From assembly GCA_020634795.1 (NCBI GenBank), contig JACKAZ010000002.1, forward strand, positions 345,943 to 409,942: a DNA stretch of 64,000 bases, written 5' to 3'. The DNA comes from Ardenticatenales bacterium (GTDB lineage: Bacteria; Chloroflexota; Anaerolineae; Ardenticatenales; Ardenticatenaceae). Positions 26,262 to 34,323 of the stretch are shown here, one piece after another. A program made the position numbers and the translations under genes. The notes beneath the pieces are model-generated. The model ran no database searches. It saw nothing but the letters and a program-made list of their open reading frames with translations, and had not been told where the DNA came from. The stretch's first letter is position 1. Each line of letters begins with the position of its first letter.

Positions 26262-26501
26262 GGATTCCGCGCGATCTTGATGGGAAACAGTTCATCAAAC
26301 GCCTCCGCAAATTCGGCTATGAGCCAACTCGGCAAAGTGGGAGTCCATGTGCGACTGACCCGTCGCTCTGAGGCGGGCGACCATCATATCACGATCCCCC
26401 TCCACAGTCCTTTGAGGGTGGGTACGCTTAACGCGATCCTCACCGATCTGTCATTGCACCTTAAGATGGACAAAGAGGAACTCATTCGTTTCGTATCCTA
26501 G
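26258..26501 (+). pseudogene. hicA-like toxin gene with a +1 frameshift
   Basis: From GTG 26258 the frame encodes VRIPRDLDGKQFIKRLRKFGYEPTRQSGS, the N-terminal half of HicA mRNA interferase, then breaks. The next frame continues with HVRLTRRSEAGDHHITIPLHSP and ends correctly at 26501. The break is at about 26340-26346, where one extra C in AGTCCATG destroys the codon pair Ser-His; the histidine is the catalytic residue of HicA. As written, no active toxin is made. Inactivation of a toxin is common, but a single-base sequencing error cannot be excluded. Overlap with hicB shows it was one operon. Confidence 0.8.
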
Positions 26502-26648
26502 CACCCCACCCTCCCCCGTTCGCCGCTGCGGGACAGCAAGGCCTTGCGCGTTGCCACACCACATTCCGCCGCCAGAGCGTCGCGTCGACGTGCGGCAGGG
26601 GTTGGGAAGGTCGTTGAGGAGGCTACGTCGGCGAAGAAAACTCCCTCG

Positions 26649-26747
26649 CCCGATGTCCGCATAGCGGAGGGACAGCCGCGCAGCGGCAGGGTGAGGGTCT
26701 GTGGCACATGGTGGGACGCTGAATTTCGACAAAGGCTGCTACAATAA
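26649..26747 (+). promoter_or_regulatory. Duplicated upstream element with extended -10, copy 2 (before PIN operon)
   Basis: Nearly identical to 25913-26000. It ends GACAAAGGCTGCTACAAT with TACAAT at 26741-26746 and TGC before it. The antitoxin gene starts 36 bases after the -10. Confidence 0.6.
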
Positions 26748-26782
26748 AGGTGTCGGAAGGCTGAGCGGGGGTGGGAGGAGCC

Positions 26783-27070
26783 ATGAATATTATTTTGACC
26801 GCAGAGATTGAGAGTGCGCTCGTGGCAGAGGCTCAAAAGCGATCGGTCGCGCCCGAAGCGTTGGCGTTGGGCGTACTGCACGACCGTTTTGTGGCTGACT
26901 ATGGTCAGAATGAAACCGATGGAACGGGGACCCTCGCTGACTTTCTTGCGCCATACATCGGAACGTTTCATAGCGGAGATCAGCAAACGCAGCCTGCGGA
27001 GCTGACAGAGAGCAACGATGCTGACTATGTTCAGTATCTTCTTGAGAAATGGCGGCGAGGCAAACTTTGA
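26783..27070 (+). CDS. Antitoxin of a PIN-domain toxin-antitoxin pair
   Basis: 95 residues from ATG 26783, preceded by GGGAGGAG. The N-terminal part (MNIILTAEIESALVAEAQKRSVAPEALALGVLHDRF) looks like a short strand followed by helices, as in ribbon-helix-helix antitoxins. The C-terminal part is acidic and probably wraps around the toxin. The gene overlaps the PIN-domain gene by 22 bases, the typical antitoxin-first arrangement. No family can be named with certainty; the call rests mainly on the neighbour. It probably binds its own promoter region at 26649-26747. Confidence 0.75.
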   Translation: MNIILTAEIESALVAEAQKRSVAPEALALGVLHDRFVADYGQNETDGTGTLADFLAPYIGTFHSGDQQTQPAELTESNDADYVQYLLEKWRRGKL

Positions 27071-27507
27071 TCTTGACAGATACGGGGCCGCTGGTGGCCT
27101 TGCTTGACGCGGACGACAGCAATCACGCGCGTTGCATTGCTATCGCTGCCAAGCTGCCGCTGGCACCGATGTTGAGTACTTGGCCTTGCTTTACCGAGGC
27201 GATGTATCTGTTGGGCGCCTTAGGAGGATTCCGCTACCAATCGGTGCTCTGGCGCTTGCTGGCAGATGACAAGCTGGTGCTCTACGACCTCGGCACCTAC
27301 GAAGTCGAACGTATGCGGACGCTTATGGCCACATACCACGATACGCCGATGGACATCGCTGATGCGTCGTTGGTTGCTGTGGCAGAAAGTCAAGATTTCC
27401 AAGCGATTTTCTCGTTGGATAGCGATTTTATATCTACCGCTTGGCTGACGGCAGGTTTCTTGAGATTCTTGTTTAGGGTGCCGCTGTTTAACCGCGCTCG
27501 CCGCTGA
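27049..27507 (+). CDS. PIN-domain ribonuclease toxin (VapC-like)
   Basis: 152 residues. The four acidic metal ligands of PIN nucleases are present: LTDTGPLVALLD (Asp11), CFTEAMYLLG (Glu), MDIADASLVAVAE (Asp) and FSLDSDF (Asp). It should cleave RNA when freed from the antitoxin encoded upstream, with which it overlaps. The ATG at 27049 lies within the antitoxin gene; there is no other good start before LILTDTG. C-terminal tail LFNRARR is basic. The pair appears intact, unlike the HicBA pair just upstream. Confidence 0.9.
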   Translation: MAARQTLILTDTGPLVALLDADDSNHARCIAIAAKLPLAPMLSTWPCFTEAMYLLGALGGFRYQSVLWRLLADDKLVLYDLGTYEVERMRTLMATYHDTPMDIADASLVAVAESQDFQAIFSLDSDFISTAWLTAGFLRFLFRVPLFNRARR

Positions 27508-27588
27508 CGAATGGCAACGCTTTCCCCATTGCTTCAACAACGCACACAAGCAGCGCAGGGCGCGGCGGATTTGGCAACGTATTCACCC

Positions 27589-27617
27589 TTGACATCCCGC
27601 TCGCTATCCCGTATACT
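27589..27617 (+). promoter_or_regulatory. Sigma-70-type promoter of the valS T-box leader
   Basis: TTGACA (27589-27594) and TATACT (27612-27617) are exactly 17 bases apart. Transcription should start near 27624, about 380 bases before valS. Confidence 0.85.
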
Positions 27618-27623
27618 GCCCCC

Positions 27624-27871
27624 TACAACCCAAAAGCGCCCGACGAACCGGAGGAGTAGGCGGCTCCTCGCCGACAGAAAGAACGAGTCACCGGCTGAGA
27701 GCTTGTTCAGGTAGAGTCCGCCGAAGGTCGCCGCGGAGGGCGTGGCAGAACGGCCCTGTGCCCAGTAGAGCCACCGGTCGCGCCCGTTACCGCGCACGCA
27801 AGCGCCAACGCCCCGCGTTGGAAACAAGGTGGTACCGCGATCCCATCGTCCTTGTGACGGTGGGTTTTTTT
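27624..27871 (+). promoter_or_regulatory. T-box riboswitch leader of valS with intrinsic terminator
   Basis: The canonical T-box sequence AACAAGGTGGTACCGCG is at 27823-27839. It is directly followed by the terminator stem CCCATCGTC/GACGGTGGG (27842-27864, one wobble) and seven T. Upstream is a long structured region starting near AGGAGTAGG (an AGTA-box-like motif). Uncharged tRNA-Val pairing to the T-box bulge should favour the antiterminator and allow valS transcription. I could not place the specifier codon with certainty; GTC would be expected. Between 27872 and 28007 only a short TCCATTC-type repeat (about 27928-27955) is seen. Confidence 0.9.
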
Positions 27872-28007
27872 GTTTTTGGCGGGATGGGCGGTTTACATTG
27901 ATACCCGCAAGGAATCATGCCATGTTTTCCATTCTCTATTCTCCATTCTCTATCGGCTATTACCCTCCCACTAAAAACAACCAACTCACATCTCTAAGGA
28001 ACTGATC

Positions 28008-30686
28008 ATGTCCACAACCCAACTCCCCAAAAGCTACGACCCCAGCGCGGTGGAAGGCGATCTCTACCGCTGGTGGGAAGAAAGCGGCTTCTTCAACGCC
28101 GAGATCGATTGGGAGAAAGAGCCGTTCGTCATCTCGATGCCGCCGCCCAACGTGACCGGCGCCCTGCACATGGGCCACGCCATGTTCGTCACGCTCGAAG
28201 ATATCATGACGCGCTACCATCGGATGACGGGAAAAGTGGCACTCTGGCTGCCCGGCACCGACCATGCGGGCATCGCCACTCAGCTTCAGGTCGAAAAGCA
28301 GCTCGCCAAAGCGGGCATGACGCGCCAAGAGGTGGGGCGCGAGGATTTTGAGGAGATGGTCTGGGAGTGGAAGGATCGCTACGGCGGCTACATCACCAAG
28401 CAGTTGCGCCGGCTGGGGGCCTCACCCGATTGGCGGCGAGAACGCTTCACGCTCGACGACGGGTTGAGCGAAGCGGTGGCCGAAGCCTTCGTGCGCCTCG
28501 CCGACAAGGGGCTGATCTACCGAGGCAGTTATCTGGTCAACTGGTCGCCCAATCTGCAAACGGCGGTCAGCGATCTGGAAGTGGAGCATCAGAGCGAAGA
28601 GGGAAAGCTCTACCTCTTCCGCTACCCGATCAAGGGCAGCGAGGAGCGGCTCGTGGTGGCGACGACCCGCCCCGAAACGATCTTGGGCGATACGGCGGTG
28701 GCGGTCCATCCCGATGATGAGCGCTACCAACATCTGATCGGCAAAACGGCACTGGTGCCGATGCTCGATCGGGAGATTCCGATCATCGCCGACGATTACG
28801 TGGATCGTGAATTTGGCAGCGGCGCGCTCAAGATCACGCCCGGTCACGACCCCAACGACTACGAGATCGGCCAGCGCCACGGGCTGCCGATCATCAACAT
28901 CATGAACAAGGATGCCACGCTGAACGAGAACGCTGGCCCCTACGCCGGGCTGCGCCGCGATGTGGCCCGCGACCAGCTTTGGTCCGACATGGCGGCGGCA
29001 GGGCTGACTGAGAAGGTGGTGCCTCATACCCACACCGTGCCTCGGTCGCAGCGGGGGGGCGAAGTGATCGAGCCGCTGATCTCGACCCAATGGTTCGTGA
29101 AGATGGAGCAGTTGGCGGCGGCGGGCCTTGCGGCGGTCAACGATGGGCGTATTCGTGTGGTGCCGGAACGGTTCACCAAGATTTACAGCCATTGGCTGGA
29201 GAATATCCGCGACTGGACGATCAGCCGCCAACTCTGGTGGGGCCATCGCATCCCGGTCTGGTATGTGAACGGGAACGAATCCCAATGGGTGGCTGCGCGC
29301 AACGAAGAAGAGGCGCGCCAACGGGCGACGGAACGCTTCGGCACGGTGGATTCGCTGATTCAAGAAGAGGATGTGTTGGACACGTGGTTTTCCAGCGGCC
29401 TCTGGCCCTTTTCGACGCTGGGCTGGCCCGAAGAGACCGAGGCGTTGCGCTATTTCTACCCGACCTCGGTGATGGAGACCGGCTACGACATCCTTTTTTT
29501 CTGGGTGGCGCGGATGATCATGATGGGCCTTGAGTTCACCGACGATGTGCCCTTCCACACGATCTACCTGCACGGCTTGGTGCGGGCCGAGGATGGCCGC
29601 AAGATGTCGAAGACGCTGGGCAACGTGATCGATCCGCTCGACGCTGCCGACGAATATGGTACCGATGCGCTGCGCTACATGCTGATTACCGGCTCGACGC
29701 CAGGGCAGGATATGAATTTCAGCGTGGAGCGGATCACCGCCGCCCGCAACTTCGCCAACAAGCTGTGGAACACCGCGCGGTTTGCGCTGGGCAACATGGC
29801 GGAGGGCGCGACGGTTGAGACGGCGTCGATCCTTGATCGTTTCCATGATCTGCCGCTGGCCGAACGCTGGATCATCAGCCGTCTGCACCAACTGACGAAC
29901 GAAGTGACCCACCATCTGGAAAACTTCAACTTTGGCGAGGCGGGGCGAGCGCTCCACAACTTCGCCTGGGGTGAGTTCGCCGACTGGTATCTGGAAGCGG
30001 CGAAAACGCGGCTCTACGGGGCGGATGACGCACTCAAGAAAGAGGCCCAGCGCACTTTGCTCTACGTGCTCGAGCGGCTGCTGCGGCTGCTCCATCCCAT
30101 CATGCCCTTCATCACCGAAACGATCTGGCAGAGTCTGCCGCTCGACAAGGGGCGCGACACGATCATGCTGGCCCCGTGGCCCAGCGCTGGCCCCATCGAC
30201 GAGGGCGCGATTGAACAGTGGGAAACGGTGCAGGCGTTGATTCGCGCCATCCGCAACACCCGCCAAGAATACAGCGTGGAACCCGCGCGCTGGATCGCGG
30301 CCACGATCGTCAGCGCCGGCTTAGCGACGCCGCTCGCCGCCAGCCGCGACGTCCTTGCCGCGTTGGCTCGCATCGACGATGGCCAGCTCGACATTGCGAC
30401 CGCGCTGGGGGACGCACCGGAACAGGCGGCGCAAATCGTCGTGGGCGACGGCTTGACCGCCTATCTGCCGCTGGCAGGCATGGTCGATCTCGACCAAGAG
30501 CGGGCGCGGCTGCAGAAGCAGATCGACGAGACCGACAGCGAAGTGCAGCGCTTGGAGGCGCGACTCGCCAACGAGGGCTTTGTCAGCAATGCGCCTGCCC
30601 ACATCGTCGACGGCGCGCGCGAACAGCTCGCTGGGGCGCAGGAGCGGTTGGCGCGGCTGCGCGAGCGGGTCGGCGACTTGGTCTGA
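28008..30686 (+). CDS. valS: Valyl-tRNA synthetase
   Basis: 892 residues, full length for the class I enzyme. The HIGH motif appears as PPPNVTGALHMGHAM (about 45-60) and KMSKS as KMSKTLGNV (about 533-541). The editing domain lies between (TTRPETILGDTAVAVHP), followed by the anticodon-binding domain and a C-terminal coiled coil (about 825-890, LDQERARLQKQIDETDSEVQRLEARLANE). It charges tRNA-Val with valine and edits threonine. AAGGAA precedes the ATG. Expression is controlled by the T-box leader upstream. No partner gene shares the transcript. Confidence 0.98.
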   Translation: MSTTQLPKSYDPSAVEGDLYRWWEESGFFNAEIDWEKEPFVISMPPPNVTGALHMGHAMFVTLEDIMTRYHRMTGKVALWLPGTDHAGIATQLQVEKQLAKAGMTRQEVGREDFEEMVWEWKDRYGGYITKQLRRLGASPDWRRERFTLDDGLSEAVAEAFVRLADKGLIYRGSYLVNWSPNLQTAVSDLEVEHQSEEGKLYLFRYPIKGSEERLVVATTRPETILGDTAVAVHPDDERYQHLIGKTALVPMLDREIPIIADDYVDREFGSGALKITPGHDPNDYEIGQRHGLPIINIMNKDATLNENAGPYAGLRRDVARDQLWSDMAAAGLTEKVVPHTHTVPRSQRGGEVIEPLISTQWFVKMEQLAAAGLAAVNDGRIRVVPERFTKIYSHWLENIRDWTISRQLWWGHRIPVWYVNGNESQWVAARNEEEARQRATERFGTVDSLIQEEDVLDTWFSSGLWPFSTLGWPEETEALRYFYPTSVMETGYDILFFWVARMIMMGLEFTDDVPFHTIYLHGLVRAEDGRKMSKTLGNVIDPLDAADEYGTDALRYMLITGSTPGQDMNFSVERITAARNFANKLWNTARFALGNMAEGATVETASILDRFHDLPLAERWIISRLHQLTNEVTHHLENFNFGEAGRALHNFAWGEFADWYLEAAKTRLYGADDALKKEAQRTLLYVLERLLRLLHPIMPFITETIWQSLPLDKGRDTIMLAPWPSAGPIDEGAIEQWETVQALIRAIRNTRQEYSVEPARWIAATIVSAGLATPLAASRDVLAALARIDDGQLDIATALGDAPEQAAQIVVGDGLTAYLPLAGMVDLDQERARLQKQIDETDSEVQRLEARLANEGFVSNAPAHIVDGAREQLAGAQERLARLRERVGDLV

Positions 30687-30911
30687 CCCTATTGCCTTCA
30701 CCTGATATGCTCGATGCGTGCAACGCGAAGAGCACCGAGTTGTCGAGTGAGATCTGACGAGGCCACGCGAGCGGTCGAATGGCAGCGCGGTGCGCCACAC
30801 CAGAAAGACCATACGTTCGAACTGGGCCGCGTGACCCTTCTATTTCTATTTTCCTCACTCGCCAACCTTCGTTATACTCTTGCTAACCCACGTCTGAATC
30901 GGGAGCATCCC

Positions 30912-32147
30912 ATGCGCAGCGACATCACCCAAGCCAACTACGAGCAACTCGACGAGATTGCCCAACGCTTCACCACCCAATCGCAACACATCGTGCAGAT
31001 GCAGGCCTTGCTCCGCCAACGGCTGGCGGCGTTGCAACAGGGCGGATGGGAAGGGCGAGGGGCCGATGCCTTTTTCAGCGAGATGGAAGGCGAATTGCTG
31101 CCCGCCACCACCCGCCTCCAAGATGCCTTGCAGGAAGCCAGCGCCGTCACACGGCAAATCAGCGCGATTCTGCGCCAAGCCGAAGAAGAGGCCGCGGCCC
31201 TCTTTGCCTCGGACGGTGCGAGCGACGGCGCACCAGGCGCGGCAACTGACGCGGCGCCAACCGCGAGCAGCAGCGGGGTCAGCGTGGTCACCGACCCCGC
31301 CCAAATCTTCAACCCTGATTACATGCGCAACTTTATTGGCCGTGATTTTCAAGGCAGCAATTCTCCCGAGCTGAACAGCCTGATGGAAGAGTTGGTCCGC
31401 CGTGGCGGCGAGCGCAGCCCCCAAGTCGATCAACTGCTGGACCGGATCGCCGATATCCGCGGCGTTGATCGAGCCCAGTTCCGCGCCGATTACGAGAGCT
31501 ACCTGCAACTGCGTGAAGCCGCTTACCAAAAAGGGGGCGATTACCCCTACATCGACACCAACAAGCATGGTGATTTCCTCGGCACGACCGTCTCGCTCCG
31601 CTATGGGGCGCTGGTCGGCGAAACTTTCGGCATCGATCCCGTCTTTGGTTCGCTGCTCAACCCGACCGGCGGCTTGGTGGGGCCGGGCGACAGCTCCTAC
31701 CAGCCCAGCGCCACCGATGCGATCGGCTACCACGGCACTTTCCACGACGCGGCGGGCTACCTCTACAACTACCACGGTGTCGGCCCGGGCTACGACTATC
31801 TCGACCGCGAACCTATCTCGCGTGCCAGCCCGTTGGCGGGCCAAGCGAGCGGCATTGCGTGGTGGGTCGGACAGAGTGATTTGGAAGTGGATATCCTGCC
31901 GAACATCATGCCCGATATCCCCGGTCTTTCGCCCGCGTGGGAACGCACGGTGGGCGAGCTGGTCGAAGGGCCGGTCGTGGCGACGGCGCGGATCGGCGTC
32001 ACGGGCTACAACGGCGGGAGTCAGATTGTGGACGGTATCGGTGACATCTTCTCCGGTGATTTCGGTGGCGGATTCGACGAGATTGGCGGGGGTTTCAGCA
32101 CGATTGGTCGGGGATTGCGACGGTCGGTGATCGACCTCTTCGATTGA
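30912..32147 (+). CDS. WXG100-headed large protein, possible type VII-like substrate
   Basis: 411 residues from ATG 30912 with GGGAG upstream; the ORF reaches further left but without a start signal. Residues 1-95 form a WXG100 helical hairpin (GGWEGRGADAFFSEMEGE, Trp46-Gly48). A short Ala/Ser linker leads to a larger C-terminal region with helical (LMEELVRRGGERSPQVDQLLDRIADI) and glycine/tyrosine-rich parts (YHGTFHDAAGYLYNYHGVGPGYDYL), ending in glycine-rich repeats. No signal peptide. WXG100 domains mark substrates of type VII secretion, often as toxin fusions. The H-D-A-A-G-Y-L motif could be catalytic, but I do not recognise the enzyme. No EccC/EssC ATPase is nearby. Confidence 0.8.
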   Translation: MRSDITQANYEQLDEIAQRFTTQSQHIVQMQALLRQRLAALQQGGWEGRGADAFFSEMEGELLPATTRLQDALQEASAVTRQISAILRQAEEEAAALFASDGASDGAPGAATDAAPTASSSGVSVVTDPAQIFNPDYMRNFIGRDFQGSNSPELNSLMEELVRRGGERSPQVDQLLDRIADIRGVDRAQFRADYESYLQLREAAYQKGGDYPYIDTNKHGDFLGTTVSLRYGALVGETFGIDPVFGSLLNPTGGLVGPGDSSYQPSATDAIGYHGTFHDAAGYLYNYHGVGPGYDYLDREPISRASPLAGQASGIAWWVGQSDLEVDILPNIMPDIPGLSPAWERTVGELVEGPVVATARIGVTGYNGGSQIVDGIGDIFSGDFGGGFDEIGGGFSTIGRGLRRSVIDLFD

Positions 32148-32180
32148 GCCGGTCAGTAACGGATTGAGGGTTTCCTCATC

Positions 32181-32939
32181 ATGCAACTACGACTCACATC
32201 TCCCGAACTCGCCTATCTGCTACACAGCGTCGGAGCGCGGCGAGCGGTTGGGGTCAATAACCGACAGCTTTTCCCCTCGGATGCGTTGGCACGCGAAAGC
32301 CTATTGGACACAGGGTTGGCCCAACTGCGGGAGAACGGCCATCTGGCATGTGGCGAACTGGGGTGGTCGATCCACAGTTGGTTGATGCTGATGGCGGCCA
32401 TCATCGCCGCCCCTGAAGACGTTCTCACGATCACGCGCTTCCTCCCCGCTGCGCAGCGCCAGATCGTGACTTACTATCGGGGTGCGGATCAGACCGTTGA
32501 GCAATACCAAGCGGACGAGCGATACATGCTCCGCATGATGGACCGCGACCCCCCCTTGGCCTCGCAGATCGCCGCACTAGTGGCCTTGCCCGCTTCGCCA
32601 AGCGGTGAAGCGCGGATACTCCGCGTCGAGTGGGATCAGTTCGAAGCGATCCGCAAGGCACGCAATGGTCAACCCCGCCACAACCGCAGCTTGCTGGAAA
32701 CGATGCAGCCGCACATCCTGATTGAGGCGGCGGCCCTTGCGGGCGAGCAACTGGTCGGCTTCGAGGAAATTCTACTCCTCCGGGACGGCGAAGGAGGGTT
32801 TTGGTCTGTTCAAGTCGATCAAGCTGCCAATCGCCTCTCGTTGCAGAGCGCCGATGAACAGCGGCTAACCGCTGAAATCGAGCGGATGCTGGCTTCCTTC
32901 TCCGCCACTCCGGCGCTGCGCGTTGAGGGGGCGTCGTAG
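32181..32939 (+). CDS. Unknown protein encoded with the WXG100 gene
   Basis: 252 residues, starting 33 bases after the WXG100 gene. The sequence is a soluble alpha/beta protein: LRLTSPELAYLLHSVGARRAVGV at the N-terminus, a central helical part, and a C-terminal strand pair plus helix (LLRDGEGGFWSVQVDQAANRLSLQSADEQRLTAEIERML). The first line resembles the opening of EspG-like chaperones of type VII secretion, which bind WXG/PE-PPE substrates, but similarity is too weak to assign. Being next to a WXG100 protein in one operon, a chaperone or immunity role is a reasonable guess. No membrane segment or catalytic motif is seen. Confidence 0.65.
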   Translation: MQLRLTSPELAYLLHSVGARRAVGVNNRQLFPSDALARESLLDTGLAQLRENGHLACGELGWSIHSWLMLMAAIIAAPEDVLTITRFLPAAQRQIVTYYRGADQTVEQYQADERYMLRMMDRDPPLASQIAALVALPASPSGEARILRVEWDQFEAIRKARNGQPRHNRSLLETMQPHILIEAAALAGEQLVGFEEILLLRDGEGGFWSVQVDQAANRLSLQSADEQRLTAEIERMLASFSATPALRVEGAS

Positions 32940-33184
32940 CCGATTTTCGCGGCGCTTCAGACGTAACCCCTATAGCCATGCCCCGCTGATCTCGATCGCC
33001 TCCTGTCTCGCCCTGCATCCCACGCATTTGGGGGTTCTGCCACCCGCTTCCATTTTGATCCGTTCCGCCCTACCCGTCTTGCGCTGCCGATATTTCCACC
33101 TAAACTTTCGCTTTCGGATGTCGAGTTGCTCCTTCCGAACCTGACCTGCGGGCGATGTTAAGAGAGGAATGGAGTGGAACGTGT

Positions 33185-33643
33185 ATGGATATCAGGAACA
33201 TCGATTTTTGGCTGTTGATCTCGGTCTCCGCACTCTGTGGGGCAGTGCTGGGCTTTGAACGGCAATGGCGCGGCAAGCCGGCTGGCATCCGTACCAGCAT
33301 ACTGATCTGTCTGGGGACCGCGATCTTCATTCGGCTCAGTGCCGCAGTGGGGGATAAGGGGGGCGATCCGGCGCGCGTATTGGGCCAAGTCGTGACCGGG
33401 GTAGGCTTCATCGGTGCTGGGATGATGCTCACACGGGACCGAGTGGTGGTGGGCGTGACCTCCGCCGCAGTCGTCTGGCTGCTGGCCGCGATTGGGGCCA
33501 CGGTGGGCTTCGGCTATTACCTCAGCGCGATGGTGCTTTCTGTGTTATCGGTACTCTTCTTGGCGGGGGTCGCCTATGTGGAGGCGCGCATCGGACTGTT
33601 GCCGCGCGGGGACGGGGGTGACCATCGTGCGCCCGATGAGTGA
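33185..33643 (+). CDS. MgtC/SapB family membrane protein
   Basis: 152 residues from ATG 33185; the longer start at 33155 adds a polar segment not seen in the family. Four membrane helices are visible: WLLISVSALCGAVLGFER, IRTSILICLGTAIFIRLS, a GVGFIGAGMM-containing helix, and SAAVVWLLAAIGATVGFGYY, followed by one more (LSVLSVLFLAGVAYVEA). The motifs GFERQWRGKPAGIRT and VGFIGAG are diagnostic for MgtC/SapB. These proteins affect Mg2+ homeostasis or modulate the F-type ATPase; the C-terminal ACT-like domain of some members is absent. About 240 bases upstream hold no gene; I cannot identify a Mg2+-sensing leader. Confidence 0.9.
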   Translation: MDIRNIDFWLLISVSALCGAVLGFERQWRGKPAGIRTSILICLGTAIFIRLSAAVGDKGGDPARVLGQVVTGVGFIGAGMMLTRDRVVVGVTSAAVVWLLAAIGATVGFGYYLSAMVLSVLSVLFLAGVAYVEARIGLLPRGDGGDHRAPDE

Positions 33644-33647
33644 GCAG

Positions 33648-33665
33648 GGCGTGGGCAACCACGCC
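33648..33665. terminator. Hairpin between convergent genes, weak terminator candidate
   Basis: GGCGTGG-GCAA-CCACGCC lies five bases after the mgtC-like stop, before the convergent acetyltransferase gene. There is no T-run on either side, so termination efficiency is doubtful. Confidence 0.3.
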
Positions 33666-33681
33666 TCGCTCGGCCACCCGT

Positions 33682-34257
33682 TCATGGTGCCCCCCGCCAT
33701 TCGGCACGCGCCATGCCAAAAATCAACGTATCCGCCCTGCCCTCGTCACGGTCATCCCGTCGCCGCTCCACAAGGCGCATCCCCGCGCTGAGCGCGGTAC
33801 GGGCGCTGGCCACATTCTCGCTATGGCATCGCCATGCAAGGTATTGCCACGGCCAAACGGTGAAGCCCCACTGGATCATGCCGCGCAAGGCGGCCGCGCC
33901 CAAGCCGCGCCCCACCTCGCTCGCCCGAATCCACATGCCGATCTCCGCTCGTGCCTCCGAGAGCGGCCCCAAACGCAGATGAAAGCCCGTGCCGCCCCAA
34001 AGCTGATGCTCGGTGGGATCAAAAATACCGATGACGAAATCCTCCGCCAACAGATAGCGGCCGCGAAATTGGCGGACCAGCACCTCTGCCTCTTCCACCG
34101 ATGTGTGCGGCTTGCTCCATGTCATGAAGCGCCGTAGGTGAGTGTACGAGCCATTGACCGCCTCGGCCAGCGCTGGCCCGTCGCCCGGATAGTAGGAACG
34201 TAGCAGGAAGCTGTTCCCCTCAAAGCGGTCGGGTGCCACCACGTATTCCGGGTACAT
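33682..34257 (-). CDS. GNAT-family N-acetyltransferase (RimJ/RimL type)
   Basis: 191 residues. Ribosomal-protein-type acetyltransferase pattern: LLRSYYPGDGPALAEAVNGSYTHLRRFMTW, then IGMWIRASEVGRGLGAAALRGMIQWGF, which contains the acetyl-CoA loop (R-x-x-G-x-G/A variant EVGRGLGA). The closing segment CHSENVASARTALSAGMRLVER follows. It transfers an acetyl group to an amine; the substrate is unknown, and members modify ribosomal proteins or small molecules. Convergent with the MgtC-like gene. It lies downstream of a terminator that ends the LysM lipoprotein gene, so it needs its own promoter, which I could not identify. Confidence 0.88.
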   Translation of the reverse strand: MYPEYVVAPDRFEGNSFLLRSYYPGDGPALAEAVNGSYTHLRRFMTWSKPHTSVEEAEVLVRQFRGRYLLAEDFVIGIFDPTEHQLWGGTGFHLRLGPLSEARAEIGMWIRASEVGRGLGAAALRGMIQWGFTVWPWQYLAWRCHSENVASARTALSAGMRLVERRRDDRDEGRADTLIFGMARAEWRGAP

Positions 34258-34273
34258 CCAGCCGTCCTCCGAT

Positions 34274-34306
34274 ATTAAAAGAGCGCGATCATCAAGTCGC
34301 GCTCTT
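34274..34306 (-). terminator. Intrinsic terminator of the LysM/C39 gene
   Basis: AAGAGCGCGA and TCGCGCTCTT (34279-34288, 34297-34306) form a perfect ten-base stem with an eight-base loop. On the minus strand it runs into TTTTAAT. It lies 18 bases after the stop of the gene at 34324. Confidence 0.88.
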
Positions 34307-34323
34307 CAAAAGCGGGTGGCAGG

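Noticed and set aside
28422..30266. 614-codon open frame on the minus strand
   Set aside because: It is the antisense shadow of valS. GC-rich codon bias on the plus strand opens it; its translation is rich in His, Arg and Gln, with no domain and no ribosome-binding site.
30855..32186. 443-codon minus-strand frame
   Set aside because: Antisense to the WXG100 protein gene, which has a ribosome-binding site and WXG motif.
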